Origin: Heliopora coerulea
Lineage: Eukaryota; Cnidaria; Anthozoa; Scleralcyonacea; Helioporidae
DNA: 64,000 nt
Reading direction: 5' to 3'
Assembly: GCA_030142905.1 (NCBI GenBank)
Contig: JASJOG010000006.1
Span: 1,583,501 to 1,647,500 of the forward strand
The notes under the pieces are model-generated. The model was not told where the DNA came from and searched no databases. It saw only the letters and a program-made list of their open reading frames with translations. Shown here piece after piece: positions 28,606-42,229 of this stretch. Each line of letters starts with the position of its first letter. The first letter of the stretch is position 1. Made by a program: the position numbers and the translations under genes.

Positions 28606-29011
28606 GACACCGTTTCGAAGTTCTCTTTTCGTGACTGATAACACTACGCTCAATAACATCTCCATTTTTCCACAACGAGCAAGGCAGCTTTGATTGATGG
28701 ATTTATTCGGAGTGAGGAAGTCCCATGACTACAATGTGACCGTGACGTCACGGAGTAATTTAGTTGGAGAAAAGGGAAGGTAAGTATTAAATGTTTTAAA
28801 ACAGGACGATTTTCTGTTCATGTCGTAATTATATTTGGGAATTTTCTTCATACAATTTAGAGAATAATCAAATTTCAGGTTGGTGTTATTGGTGGGACTG
28901 TGAGAACGATTGCGCCAATCAGCAAGAGCCTAACGAGGCAAACCAGCTCTTCCGTTGACCATTATCGTCCATGATCTGCGTTGGTTTACTGATTCATAAC
29001 TTCTCATAAGT

Positions 29012-32000
29012 ATGTCCGACGAAACCAAAAGCCAAAGAAATGTATTTATAGGCGTTGATGGAAGTAAACATTCAGAGCGCGCCTTCAAATGTAAGTATTT
29101 TTAGTAAAAAATGCAATTTACCAGATTTTCATTGAGGAGATAGACCGTGGCCTTGCAAGCGGTTATTTTTTATCCCATGCGCGCGGCCTAGTTTTGATCT
29201 AGCTATCAGACTGCACACAGAATTGCTTCATACACAGCTCACCACACAATTTTATGTGGTAGCATATAACTTGTGCTTGGTCAATGACCTAAATCCCGTG
29301 GATAATTAAGTTCTGCCGCTCCTCTGTAGTGATATGAATTAACATCTAAACAAACCGAAATGTCATTGTTAACCAAACACATTTAATTTTAGTGCGAATC
29401 AATGATGTAAATGTGGTAGCTTGGTTGTTGTACAATGTTCTTTATACGCATGCTCTCAAGCTATTATACTCAGAAAAACTTTCTGAGTCCCAGACGGGAA
29501 TCGAACCCATAACCTGATTGCCAGTGAGATGCTCTAGAAGTCTAACCATTTAGCTCAGGGGCAAAACTCAAGAGGGGTGTGCATGGGGGGTGTGTGGGGG
29601 GTGTAACACCCCCAAAAATACTAGAAACACGAATTTGCAGGGCACTAGGGCAGTGCAGCCCAGGCACAGGCTTGTAGTGTAGCTGCACAGAGTTGAGTAA
29701 ATTAAAATTTTTAAAATTGGCAATAAAAGTGATGATTGCATTGACGTATTTATGCAGACTCTGGAAAAATAGTTCTGAGTTCAATCCTATTAAGAATTCT
29801 GTACATTATACATGCAGTGGTTGTGCAGCAGTACACATGCATGCATATACATGTATACTGAAGCTATGTAAATTCAATTCAACAATTTTTTTCATGATCT
29901 TGCTAATTTTTATTTATTTTTAACTGTTCTGTTTTGCCACTGTGCCATCCCATAACAGACTGTAAGAATTTAGTTCAAATGCATCCGCACTGAAGCAGGC
30001 TTCCATATATACATTTCAGTCAATTTTACCTACATTACTGCAGGGCATCATAGATTTTAGCAGGGCAATTCTACCCAACACCCTCCCAATGAAAAAGGGC
30101 TAGTTTTGCCCCTGATTGAGCTACATGGACTCAGGTGATTAATTTTATTTTAAGTGTCATGAAGTATCTTGCAGGAAACCACTTCATATTTGTAAACATG
30201 TACACCTGTAGTAGCTCTTAAAGGAACCAGTATTGATGTTTTTGATATTGTCATCAAACTCACTGTCACTCATGTTCACATGCAAGCCTGGATATATTTT
30301 TTTTTGCTCTGGGTGTCAAAATGACCAGCATCAATCAGATTGTGCCTGTCACAAAACAAAATGTACCTGTCACTTAACAAGACTATAATTTGACTGCTAT
30401 TCGTACAGTTGCCATATATTAATAATTGTTATCATATACAAGCATTGGTATGGGATATTAAAACTTAAAGTATGAATGATACATGCACTGCACACAAAGT
30501 ATTATACATGTAGATTTATACATGTAGTATACAACTACAAGAAGATCATAATCATCAACAATTAATTTATTCTTGAACCATCACATGTCTCTTTGATCAA
30601 TTTAAATCCTCAAAGTCACAGTAAATCCCCAGGAAGGAAACCTGCAAAACTAGAATCACTATCATCCGAATCAGACAAATGTTTCTTATGTAAGTCATTG
30701 TCAGTGGTCAAGTCTTGATCAATATGGCTATCATTGCTAACACTATTTATGTCAGCTGACATGAAAAATGAAGTTATTTTCTTTGATATATTGTATATAA
30801 TTTAACGCTAGAGTGATTATAAACAATCAATATCCAAGACAGTCGCACTTCACCATTTTATATTCACCTGCACACAATCTCGCAGAGATTGAACAAAGAG
30901 AACGATTGATTAAAGACAAATATTAATAATTGGTTTTGTAATGAAACTGAAAATCAATGTTACCAAAAACCCTTCTGGACAAAGTGACAGACATAGTCAA
31001 ATTTGTGACTGTCAAAACTCTATAAATGACAAATTTGTACCGGACAATGTCTGTGACCGGATGCTAATATCCAGGCTTGTTCACATGATCTAATCTTACT
31101 TTGTAATCACTCTTTTGAATTAGGTCTTATGACCTTTTTTCCATCATGAAGAGTTGGAAAATGGTATGTTTGGTTCTGTCAACTTCTGTGATGGAACCAT
31201 CTTCAGTTCAGTATTAAAAAAGTGTCAGTTTTCCCATGAAATTTTTACTAGGCATTTCAGAACAATATTAATTAAATTTACCAGCCTCAGTGAAAGTCCT
31301 TGTATTCTAATCTGCTGTAAATATTTAGTTCTTAACAAATTTAATACCAATTAAAATTATAGCAAGGACCCTAAAACCATTACCTGTTTTTGTATACCAA
31401 TTACGGTAGTTCCCTATTAGTTTTATAATGTACATCATAATGTTGTACTTTACCCTGCAGCCCATATTAACTGCCACACTGTAATTTATAGTTGATGAAG
31501 AATTTGAATGCAGTGTTCAAGGTGACATATTTTTCATTAACAAATTCAACAAGGAATTCAAAATATTTAGGGTTATTGACCACTCACTTTTGGTGATTTA
31601 ACTAGGCATACCATCAGGCTCTTACTTTTCAGGCTCCCTGGAAATTTTGTATATTCAAAATTTCTTAATGGACTGGTGTTGAAAAGGTTTTTAAAAATTC
31701 CACCAGTTCAGTGGCATAGCCAGAAAGTAAATGTTATGTGGGCACAACATGGGCACAGGTGTCAACATTTCCTGGTAATTTTTTAGTTATCTCACTGCTA
31801 GCAAAAGGCATTGGGCATGCCCCTCAAGATATTTTGCAATACATGAACCCAATAACACTTCTGTAGTAACTGCTATTACTACTGTGTTTCCTCTTGCTTC
31901 TCAACATCACCCCTAGGCTTGCTTGACTCAGGCTCAGTGTAACCACTTTCTGTCCTTCTCTTTTTATTTGGATTCATTTCACAACAGTCAAACGATGACA

Positions 32001-35000
32001 ATTGTCTTGCCACCATATTTACACTTTGACATTTTACTCATCAGTGCCCACTGACACATTGTTTTTTACTTCATCTTGCAAGGACATATTTTTATGAAAT
32101 AATTAACATTTGTGTGGAAATTAAACTAATACTTGGACTTTAGATAAACAGAATAATTATATTTAATCTTTGTAGTGACTATGCTCTATACTTTGCAAAA
32201 TGTGAGGTAGATTTGTCAGCAACATTTCACCCAGGCACAAGCAGGTTTCACCTGGGCACAGGACTGAGTAGGTCTGGGTGTACCTATGCCACTGCACCAG
32301 TTGAAAGTGAGGTGATCCTTCAGAAACCAAGCAACTTGTGTTTAAAATCATCACATCAGAATCTATTCTACTTTAATTTCCAAATTTACCAGTTATCTAG
32401 TACCAACCTTTCTGCAAAGTAAGTGACCAAATTCTAATTCTGAACTACCCAAGTGTAACAAATTTTGCATTCTAGATTGCATGTGATTGGCTGTTACTGA
32501 AGATTTAATTTCCAATTCCTTTTGATTGGCTACTCAACCTTTCTACTTGACTTTTGTTATTTAAATACATCATACTGTTAAAGTTCATATAAGTTTGAAA
32601 ACATAACATATCTAGAAGTTGCACAAGACTATGGAGAGTTGATACCCAATCAAAAGTAATTAAAAGAAATGAAATATTAATCTTTGGCATTGACCATTGG
32701 TCAGTTTGGTCACCAATTACAATCTGATTCATGTAATCATGTGCTTTGCAGGAGACCAGAACAGGAATTTGGTCACTGGTTTGCTGATAGACTTTTCCAA
32801 GGTTAAGATTTCTGCATGAAAACTAGTCCCATACTTAGTATTTTAAAATTTGACAAGTTTCACCCTTTGACACAATTTGCTATGCCCATCAATCATCAAA
32901 AGCATGTCAAGATATCCTTGTGTGTGATGAAGTGAAGCTGGATACCAAATTTTCAGCACAATAGTGGATATAAAGGGAGAGATCCAGAACTTGTTTTTCA
33001 ATTACTGCTTACAAAAAACCTTTCAAATTTCACTTACACATATTCACAAACGTAATATTATATACATACATACATATTAATGTTTAATTAATCTTACATT
33101 TACACCATTAATATTTTCAAGAGTAAAATACAGCTTTTTTGAGGGAGCAACACATAAATTCTTTATACTAATTATTGCCTCTGAAAATGGCAATTCTGTT
33201 TGGGGAATTTGGGATAATTATTGACACTTCTCAACTAAAATCATTGGGCAAAAATTATGGAAATTGATTGTTATTCCTGTGTACACTTGATGCTAGTGGG
33301 AGTATAATAATCAGTTTGTGCAGTTCATATGGTTTTGTTTACTGCACTTTTTTTTTTTTTATACCAGACACTTCAAGTATGTGCACTCCATCAGAGAAGC
33401 TCTTTAGTAATTCTAATTTTTGTCTGTGTGTGTGTGTTAAGCAAGTCTTTAAGTTATACTCAGTCTGGTAACATTCCTTTCAGGGACGGATCAATGCTCA
33501 TCTGACAGGAGGGGTGCAGATTTCCTTGGGGGGGTGCATTGGTGTGCTACCAAAGGGGCTGACCGGGCTGTTGTATTTTTTTTAGGCATATCATCATAAG
33601 CTCATACTCTTACTGCCAAATGTATAAGTTTCTTTAAATAAAACCTATAATAAAAATAATAACCTACAGTCTGCACGCCATTTTCGAATTTTTCTGAGGG
33701 GGTGCTAGAAAATTTTGGGGGGTGCGCACCCCTGCACCCCCCAGAAAATCTGCCCCTGATTCCTTTCAACCACAAATTTAAGTTTTTTCAGCAAAGGTCA
33801 TAATTTTCTTATTGACAACCCACATGAACGAATCCCCTCCAACCATTTTTTTAAGTGTGCGGAAGTAGTTAAGATGTTTGACATAAGAGACTGAGAGTAC
33901 ACCTTTTGCTGTTCATTACCGAAAATATACAAACATTAACGCCAATCTCGAACTCATCAACGCTAAAATACATTTTATTGAATCGACACTCATATGCACT
34001 TTTTTCACGTTCATTTAAAATTTTTCCATTGAAAGTAATATTCATTAGCATAGATACGCCACCATTTGCATGAAAGGGGATTTAGTAGCACCAACAGACC
34101 ATACTGTAACACCAGCAAATAATTCGAATAAAAGGCATATTTAAAACACAAACTCAATTGAATTATGAAACATTTAATGACTAAGATTTCGTTGCAACTT
34201 GCAACGACATATTGTTTTTTTAATTGGAATTATTTGCTGGGCATTTATCTTCTTTATAAAATTACGTTTCCCGCCTGGTACTTCAATTGCCAACATCCTG
34301 CAACACCATTCTGCTATTCATAAGGGACAACAGAATTTCAATTACTCAAGATGTCTGTACAGCCTGTTGCAGCGTCAGTTCAAGGTTATATGGAATCATG
34401 TATATTTCAAACTGTTAACGTACTTTAGTTCACAGAACTTTGGTAACAAACATCAACTTTCACGTGTTAAACTAAACAATTTCACGATCAAAGTTTACAG
34501 TACTAAAAGCTTTCATCGCTAAACATTTTTTTTTAAATGACGTGAAAGTTGAGTGTGTGTCAGCAAAATGCTGTGAACTACAAGTTCGTGAACAATTTGA
34601 AATATACAAGTTGAGTTTCCATGTGACCAAAACTCTTGTGCTTCGGGAGGTCTTTCCTTGAAGAGTAAAGTCATCAGGGTTAGCCAGAATAAAATAAAAG
34701 AAGTCTTATGCCGCCTGGAAAGACGTAAGTTCAATGGTTGACCCTCAGGAGCGCTACTAGAGAGGGGTTGGGGGGGGAGGTTGCAATTCCTACCTTTATT
34801 GTGGGAGGTCTTTTTTGTGCCTTGGGCGTTAGCCACAGGTTTTTGCCCTCATTTCCCAAAGCCAGGTAGATCTACTTTACTCGAAATTATCAAAGTCACC
34901 CTACGGTACCTTGACACTACCATCTGATCCCTGCCCTTCGAAATTTCTGGTTGCGCTCCTGACCCTGCAACAAACTGTACAAATATTTTGCGTAATTGAA

Positions 35001-38000
35001 ACTTTGTGTCCCTAATGTTTACCGGAATGGTGTCAATGGTCGTCCATTGGCGCTATTAAATAGTTGCGAATCTACACTAATAAATGTTACTTTCTATGCA
35101 AAAATTTTAAATGAGCGTGACAAAAGTTTAAATAAGTGTCAATTCAATGAAATGATTGTATTTTTGTGTTAATGAGTTCTAGATTGGCGTTAATGATAGC
35201 ATATTTTCTGGTAATGAGTAGCAAAAGGTGTAACTGATCAATGCAAAGTAGAAGATTTGGATCAAAATGTGGAAAGGAAACTGAATGTATTTTCTATGTA
35301 TATTATTTCTGGGACATCGTCTGACCAGAAGATTGGTCCGGCCAATCTCGCGACGTAGCGGACATTTTGTCAGACGAATGTTTTTGACTGTTACAAACTG
35401 GGTTTACTTTGTCTGCTTAAGGCTATTTCAAATTTGATTCAATTGATTTGAATTTATTTTTATCTTAAGTAACAAATCTCCGGCCTTTTTGTGCCAGATC
35501 TCCAGGTAGCCTGATCATTTTGTCCGAAGATAATAATGTATGCGCTTATTGGTGCGAAAATATGACACTTATGGACTCGTGTAACACCGCTTGTTGACTG
35601 AGACTAACGTCTACGAAGACCATGGCCTAGACTGCAATGGCAACATACACGATGTGATTGTTTGTCATGATTTTCTTCTTGACGAGTCTCGTGACCCACA
35701 ACAGTTAAAGGAACGTTTTGCAACATTTGGGAACGAATGGTAAGCAAAAAAAGTTCTCCGTAGAATTGGGCACACCAGTAGGACAGTCGTGACGAAAAGT
35801 CGCATTGCGTAGATTGACTTCTAGGCCAGCAAGTTATATCGATATACCTCATCCTCCTGCCAAAGATGTTAATTTGACCCGACGACGTTCATTTGGCGCA
35901 ACTGTCTGGACATGTCCGACCTAAATACGAAACTGTCCGACGTTTTTTCCATCGCACTTCAAACAATTATATTGAGCCTTGTTATTGCAGTGAGAAGCCC
36001 TATTACTGTTAGTAATTTTTATGCTGGTAAAGTACATGGATAAAGGATCAGAAATACAGTACAGTATTACAGGAATACAGTGCTGTGTTACAGACATTTG
36101 TAATGAACTCATTTCATTTCTGAATGTTTCTTTTTATTTTGATTATAGTTTACATGAGTGATATTTATAAGAGTGGTGACTATGTTATCATCTTCCATGC
36201 TCAAGAAATGCCATCTCTGCCAGCAGCTCCATATCCTTGTAAGTTAAAGTCAGTATAGCTGAGTCCGTTGTATTATTATAACTGCAATGTCAAATACAAT
36301 GTTGGTTCATACCAGTGAAAATGGAATGAAATTGCCTTCAGTGGATGTCGTATAATAAAAAAATAGGGATCAAATGAGGTGGGTTCCTGCAGCTAAAAAT
36401 TTCATGTTTAATAAAAATGTATGAGCTTTTGTTGTACTATATGTATGACCAGAGCCGTACTGAGGTGATAATCCACCCGGGACAAATTTTGTTGAAGGCG
36501 CCCTCTAGGCCCCCTCTAACGTACCCCAAACTACTTATATACCAGACTATATACTACTTATATACTACTTATATACATATACTTATATACTTGTATACCA
36601 GAACTGCCGATACACAACTAAACGAGGTATTTCCGATGAAACAAGTATTTTTGTGCTTTTTGTCTTTATTACTCAAAATGTAATTTATACGTGTAGTTTG
36701 TATGTGAAACAGGTATACTTTCGAGCCTTGACAGCCGCAAAGTCGCCAATTAACCACGAGAAGTCGATTCACTGATTTAACATTTTGTTGAGCTTTGCAA
36801 AATATTTTTGAATCTAGAAAAAAAGACCAAAAAAGTCGAGTTTTCGTTTCCGAAAATGTCGCCACATGAACCCTTGCACCCGAAGCCAGTGACCCATTTC
36901 ACCCTCCCCCTTGGTACGGCACTGTGTATTACACCATCAGATACTAAAAGGGTTGGAAGATTAGGGCATTAAATTATAGACTGTTTGGGTCTATATTTAA
37001 CTGTAATTTTCTAGCCTTTTAAATTCCTGATAATGTTATGGTATGCAGACAAAGCTGAAACATTTTATTAAACCTTTCAGCCAGGGATTGATTTCTTTTC
37101 ATTCATGTAAGAGTTCTTATGCACAGTATTAGTTGCTTCGAAGTATATACGGACTTCTCAAGGCTGTAAAAGAATACTAGACATTTTCCTATCGAAGGTC
37201 ATTTGGTTTTATATAAAGGGCTACACTCATGCTACAGGTTTTTAGAACAGTTACCACTCTCTCTGGGGCCATAAAAGGTGTGGAACATATTTGGTACGCA
37301 AGTCTTATAGGCTGGGTAAAGATGTACTTTCAACCCCTGAACGGGATGGGTGAAATTTTTATGTGATTTTCTATGAGAAATAAAGGTCAAAACTATGAAA
37401 ATCAAGTAAAATTTACAGACAGGTACACTTTTGGAATTATATTCCTTAATAGCTAGTCCGTTTGTTAATTCAGTTATTCGTTGACCAAAACGTTCTTTAG
37501 TGATACAGTATATACAGTATGAGTTTTTGACGTGTATGGAATTTACAAGGTGGCTGTAGTAAATCCCGTCCCGGTCAAATGTGAATATTGCTAATTCTTA
37601 TTTAATGATTCCGCCTTAAGATCCCAACTAACTGACGATTTTACAGCCGTAAGAGCCGAACAAATCGAACGAAAAATTTATTTAAATCAGGACAGTTTAC
37701 TTTACATTTAATAAGGAAAAAACAGATTCCTTATAAAATATATTGTTGCACTACGATTAACACTGTAATGCTTGTTGGACCAAATTAACAGTTCAAAATC
37801 CCAAGTCTTTCCCCATATGTTATCTTCTGGGTTTATATTAATAGAACTGCCAGTTAGTCTCTCTGGTAACTGAGTATGACAAACAGTTTGCTCTTCATCA
37901 ATTTTGCTCGTGCGTGTGACTAAACAGGGTGTAAAGTTTTAGACTCATGCAGATATTTATAGTGTATGTGATAACACTGGATACCTCGTCATACTTAGTA

Positions 38001-39661
38001 TATAATCACCTAAGAGAAGTGGTAGGTTTCTTAGAGAAGGTGCTTTCAAATATACCTAGCGGGCTTAAAATTGGAAGCTATTTTCAATTAATAAACAAGT
38101 TAGTTATAAAGCTGTGGAGCCCACTAAAAACAACCATGCCATGCTACTGTATCTCCAATAATTCGAACTTGACTTTAGCGAGGAAGCTGCAAAGAGCAGG
38201 TCACGTTAAAGAATATCATATCTCAAAAGAAGTGGGTTGAAGAGTTAGACTCTTTTAGAAAAGCTCATCGTCGTTTTGTATGACCCTCTACATTATACGA
38301 ACCCCAGTATTTTATTTAAAAGTTATACAGCAATACTTCATTCCTTCTGTCAGTCTTTTGTATCCTGAATGTATTACCGTACATCAGCTATGAATTTATG
38401 GTGTCGATCGTGGCACAAAACAAAAGATGGTAGTAAAAACTCGTTCATGCAGTCGGTTTATTATCAACGTGACAGTATCGACAAACAAAGGAGACGAACG
38501 GAGATTTAACTTCCTACTTGATTTACAGTATATACTGTTGTTGTTAGTGTCAAATCAAGTCTAGCGCAGCATTGTTTTTCTGACTTTACGATAAGTCTGC
38601 GGCAGTTATTACCGAATGATTGAAATGACAAAATGGACAGGCGGGAAGCGAAACAAATATAAGTTACGTTGAGCGTTTCTGTGCATCCCTCGCTGAAACA
38701 CGAAGCCTAGCCGAGTTTTATCAGTTATTTTCCCCTCGAAATGGTGCAGTTAATACTTCTATCAGAGTACAGAGACACGAAAGCCATTTTCTATTTGTTA
38801 ATAAAGCAAAATAATAAAGTAATTTTCCAACGTGTTATTGCAAGGCACCAAATCGCACGTGTTTGTTTCGTCTTTTCGACATTTACGTAACGATTGTGCT
38901 TCCTCTTCAGCCGGTTCAACAAGTACGATCGGGGACTGTAACTCTTTTATTAACTACAAAATTCTATTTTCAATCTGTTTCAATCTTTGATAACACGCCA
39001 ACGAGCTATACGTAACAGACAACTTACCCAACCCGTGAAAAAGCATCACTCGGTCATTTTTAGCGTCGTCCGCAAGCTCTGCCTACATTGTTCTTTGTTC
39101 TTGACTGGATATAAATGATGTTACAGCAGGTTCAACGACTATAGTTACGACGTCAAATAAAACTTAGGGAAAAAACCAGATAACTACTTACAATATTCGA
39201 CAGTGTTAACGCGCGTGTACGGTTTACATTGTTTAAATAATGGTAATCCCTAATTGATTTTAACAGATGGTTTTGCCAATTTCGATGAATTTCAACATAT
39301 TATGAAGCAAGCAGAAGAGGATACCAAGATCCTACTTCTACGTTATGAAAACAATCTTAAGACCAAGCCAGATGTAGGTTTTTGAACTTTTGTTGCATTT
39401 ATTTCGCTATCCGTACCAAAAATGGTCAGTAATTATAACTATTGTTTTTTGTAGATCAAGTTTAAACTTGTCAAAGAATGTGGGAAACCTGGCGAGCTAA
39501 TTTGTAAGAATTGCCAAGCTGAAAACGCAAGACTGGTCGTTTTGGGAAGTCGTGGGTTGGGAGCTGTTCGACGTACATTTCTTGGAAGTGTTAGTGATTA
39601 TGTTGTACACCACTGTCACGTACCTGTCTGTGTTGTTCCGCCTGAAGACAGACATCACTAA
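29012..39661 (+). CDS. Universal stress protein gene 2, complete, four exons
   Basis: Exons: 29012-29090, 36149-36238, 39267-39373 and 39455-39661. All introns are GT-AG (phases 1, 1, 0; lengths about 7.1 kb, 3.0 kb and 81 bases). The product has 160 residues. Exon 1 gives the first strand and ATP-contacting Asp (VFIGVDGSKHSERAF), exon 2 YMSDIYKSGDYVIIFHAQE, and exon 3 an alpha-helical connector. Exon 4 holds the nucleotide-binding signature GSRGLGAVRRTFLGS (G-2x-G-9x-G-S) and a closing strand with HVPVCVV. A USP of this type is a cytosolic ATP-binding stress protein. The ATG was chosen because it lies just before the conserved strand and 130 bases downstream of a CCAAT box (about 28915). An AATAAA lies at about 40230. 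Intron 1 holds four well-supported hAT-type insertions and intron 2 one more. Confidence 0.93.
29440..30140 (-). repeat. tRNA-derived SINE split by a MITE
   Basis: The minus strand carries box B GGTTCGATTCCC (about 29499) and a box A end (TAGCTCAAT, at the right side, 30113-30122). They belong to the same family as the copies at 54000-54560 (shared CTCAGAAA, GTCTGGGGCTC-like flanks). The MITE at 29556-30114 separates the two boxes. Confidence 0.65.
29556..30114. mobile_element. hAT-type MITE (559 bp)
   Basis: Ends CAGGGGCAAAACT and AGTTTTGCCCCTG. Target duplication ATTTAGCT / ATTGAGCT (7 of 8). In intron 1 of USP gene 2. Confidence 0.88.
30283..31079. mobile_element. DNA transposon, 8-bp TSD (797 bp)
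   Basis: Perfect duplication TTCACATG (30275-30282, 31080-31087). Ends CAAGCCTGGATAT and ATATCCAGGCTTG. No coding region. Family not recognised; the 8-base duplication fits hAT. Confidence 0.88.
31709..32294. mobile_element. hAT-type MITE (586 bp)
   Basis: Perfect duplication CACCAGTT (31701-31708, 32295-32302). Ends CAGTGGCATAG and CTATGCCACTG. Confidence 0.92.
33481..33758. mobile_element. hAT-type MITE (278 bp)
   Basis: Perfect duplication ATTCCTTT (33473-33480, 33759-33766). Ends CAGGGACGGAT and ATCTGCCCCTG after some substitution. G-rich interior (GGGGGGTGC). Confidence 0.88.
34746..34961. mobile_element. Candidate MITE (216 bp)
   Basis: Inverted ends CAGGAGCGC and GCGCTCCTG. A GACCCT string occurs at both sides but out of register for an 8-base duplication. 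Confidence 0.45.
36450..36924. mobile_element. hAT-type MITE (475 bp)
   Basis: Ends CAGAGCCGTACTGAGG and, inverted, CAGTGCCGTACCAAGG. Duplication TGTATGAC / TGTATTAC (7 of 8). In intron 2 of USP gene 2. Confidence 0.82.
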
Positions 39662-40650
39662 AATCGATTGTATGTGGTCCAATAATATCTTGATACAACG
39701 TTTCTTAACCCTTGACTCGAGACCCGAATTTGGGTAGCCCATACCATTTTGACTGGGTCGCCAACGGTCATGGGTCCAGCTCGCCGTTCTCGTATGATAT
39801 ATCGACAAGTATTCGCAAGGATTTTGGAGAGCTTACGAATAATGTTCAAAATGGACGTTCTCGTAGTAACTGTGTTCAGAAAAAGGTTAAATGATAAGTG
39901 ATTTATATGTTTTTGACATATGTAATATAACTTTCAAAAGACTGCTTTGTAGAGTGTGCTCACAGTATCAAACAATTTTGATTTACGAAACTGCTTGTTT
40001 TCCAGAACATTCGTTGTAAAGATGTATGGGCATTTGTTTCGTTACAGTTATTATCTGGTTGAAAGCTTTCTTCAGGTGAGTCTACGAGATACCCTCCTAA
40101 CTAGATTTTGGGTCGCGACAGAAAAGTTTAAGGAACGTTGTTCTAGCACCTTTGATTATTTTGTTTGTAGAAATGATGTAATAAATATCAGCAGATCCTG
40201 CCAAGTGTTCAGTTGTTTTTTTAGATTTCAATAAACAAGGATCAATATCCGCTATAATCAGTGCAACTCTACCTTATACGGGCACTTTTGCTCCAAACGT
40301 AATATGAAACTTCCCTAAAATTGACCATCACCAATTGCAGGGTGGTTTGGTGGCCAGATAGATGTGGTTCGTTGGTATAATTCTGTCACATGTATTTTCA
40401 AACTGTGGAAGAATTGCTCCTCGATCCATTCGCCAAAAGGTGTAAAGCTTTCTCTGTTTCGTGATTATTTGCTGACCAATAATTAAACAGGGAAACATGG
40501 CTATTTATTTGAAAGAAATAACACCGAAACTGGATCATTTATGCGAGTGACAAACTGCTTCTTGTGTTAAAAGTGGGTTGCAAAGACGTGAACGTAATTT
40601 TTTCACTGTTTATTCGCGCTTTTTTGCGCCTCACCTGAGACGAGTCTTAA
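39662..40650. other. 3' flank of USP gene 2; no gene recognised
   Basis: Probable 3' UTR up to the AATAAA at about 40230, then unique-looking sequence. No frame with a recognisable domain. Confidence 0.4.
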
Positions 40651-41350
40651 GCCCTGGTCAAACGAATAGAGAGAGCATCATTCAACATCACTGAACTCAA
40701 CTCTGTTGGATGGTGCTGGACTTCGTGGCTAAACGAATGCAACATGTTGTACGTTGCAGACTCGAATTGTGGAGATTAGAGATCTGGGACGAATAATCCC
40801 GAGTTTTAGGCCAAACTACCCGTTGCCCTTGCCTGAGAGATGACTTGCTGCGCTTGCGCGAGTGCAGCAATGTTGAAGTACGCGACCAAACGAGTGCAAC
40901 TTGGTTGTTCACACATGAAAACAATAGAAATTTTGAACGGATTTGCATCAACTGTTTGATGAAAATTGTTGGGAAATCACTATAAAAGGAAATTTATGAC
41001 TCACTTAAAGACTTATGTGATTCGTTTGACACACCGGAAACACGCTGTTGGTGTCAACTTGATTGACAATTTATTACGTACAAGATCTTTTTAATATTTT
41101 TTGTTTGACCTCAAAGGAGTGACTCTTGCAAGAAAAAGGATTACAATCAAACATCGTGTAAATATTTATGTATGCATTAAAGAAATAGATAAACGAAACG
41201 TGTGATAGTTAACAAAAATCAAACTTCGTTCAACATCATACAACATGCGACATGATGCAACATAGTGGCCAAACGAGTTCAAGACAACATGTTGCATTTA
41301 GCAACGTAGAACGATGTTGAATCGCGACGTTGCATTCGTTTGGCCAGGAC
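40651..41350. mobile_element. piggyBac-type non-autonomous element (700 bp)
   Basis: TTAA at both sides (40647-40650, 41351-41354). Inverted ends GCCCTGGTCAAACGAAT and ATTCGTTTGGCCAGGAC. Subterminal CAACATGTTG-like repeats are mirrored inside. Non-coding. Confidence 0.8.
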
Positions 41351-42229
41351 TTAAAGCTCTTAGCTAAAGTAAGTAACAACTCCATTTCTCTGGTATAATC
41401 TGCCCTACTACGTCACACGAATTAGGCCTGGTAGCCTTAAGATGGCTTTTTAAAGTTTCTTGAAGATTAGCAAACGATAATTTGAGACCCAGAAACATGA
41501 GCTTCTGATTCTGATTATACAGCAGTTTCCTTTTCCCAGAAAACATTCTGTGCGTCAAATATTATGATATAAGCGCTCGAAAGGTTGGCATGGAAACAAT
41601 GACGCTTCAAAATGACTTCTAATTACTGTTCAATTCTTGTTCGAAAAAGAGTAGAGTGAAACCCATTTCTTTTGGATCAAAATTTTCATATTGAATAAAT
41701 AATGTATAGTTATGATATGGTTAAGCTCGCAATCTCGCCGGTTCAGCAGCAGAATGACCAGCGTAGAGTAAGGTATGTTTTGCAAAGCAAAACTGCTCAT
41801 GCCGTAGGTAAATCTTTTCCTCGAGTAAAAACATCAAGCAAACTTAAATTGTTAGTGGCCTAACTAAGGGGGGTAAAGAGAGCAGGTGCCCCTAGCGGCA
41901 CTTTTACAGGGCGGCATTTTGGCGATTAAACGTCGAATAATTTATTTAATTGCTGCTGGACAACCTACCTGTCGTATGTATTGATTAGGTTCACTTTTTA
42001 AACTATTAGACTAGCTCGTTCAAAGTCTGTAATCTCTCAAACTTAATTCTTCTGCAATCGTCATAAAAATTACGTTGTATACTTCGTGAAACTTCCATCG
42101 TTTCTTCGTTGCATTATCGAGTTCGTAACCGCTGTCCAAACATAAAAATTGATCGGTGATTCGTACATAAAATTGTTGTCTCAGATGTCCTCAAGTTAAT
42201 CCTGGACTGTATTCGTTTTCTCTGTAGGT
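41351..42229. other. Upstream part of the hAT relic; no gene recognised
   Basis: A TAGTGGCCTAACTAAGGGGG string near 41869 could be the decayed left end of the hAT element, matching CAGTGGCGTAGGAAG read inverted from about 47965. No target duplication confirms it. Sequence ends in a possible splice acceptor (TCTCTGTAG) at about 42228. Confidence 0.35.

Noticed and set aside
28016..28693. Reading frames of 81-114 codons on both strands
   Set aside because: They are by-products of a foldback element; one consists of telomere-repeat-encoded Asn-Pro runs.
39497..39849. Minus-strand frames over USP gene 2 exon 4
   Set aside because: They are antisense shadows of the exon; the plus strand encodes the conserved USP signature.
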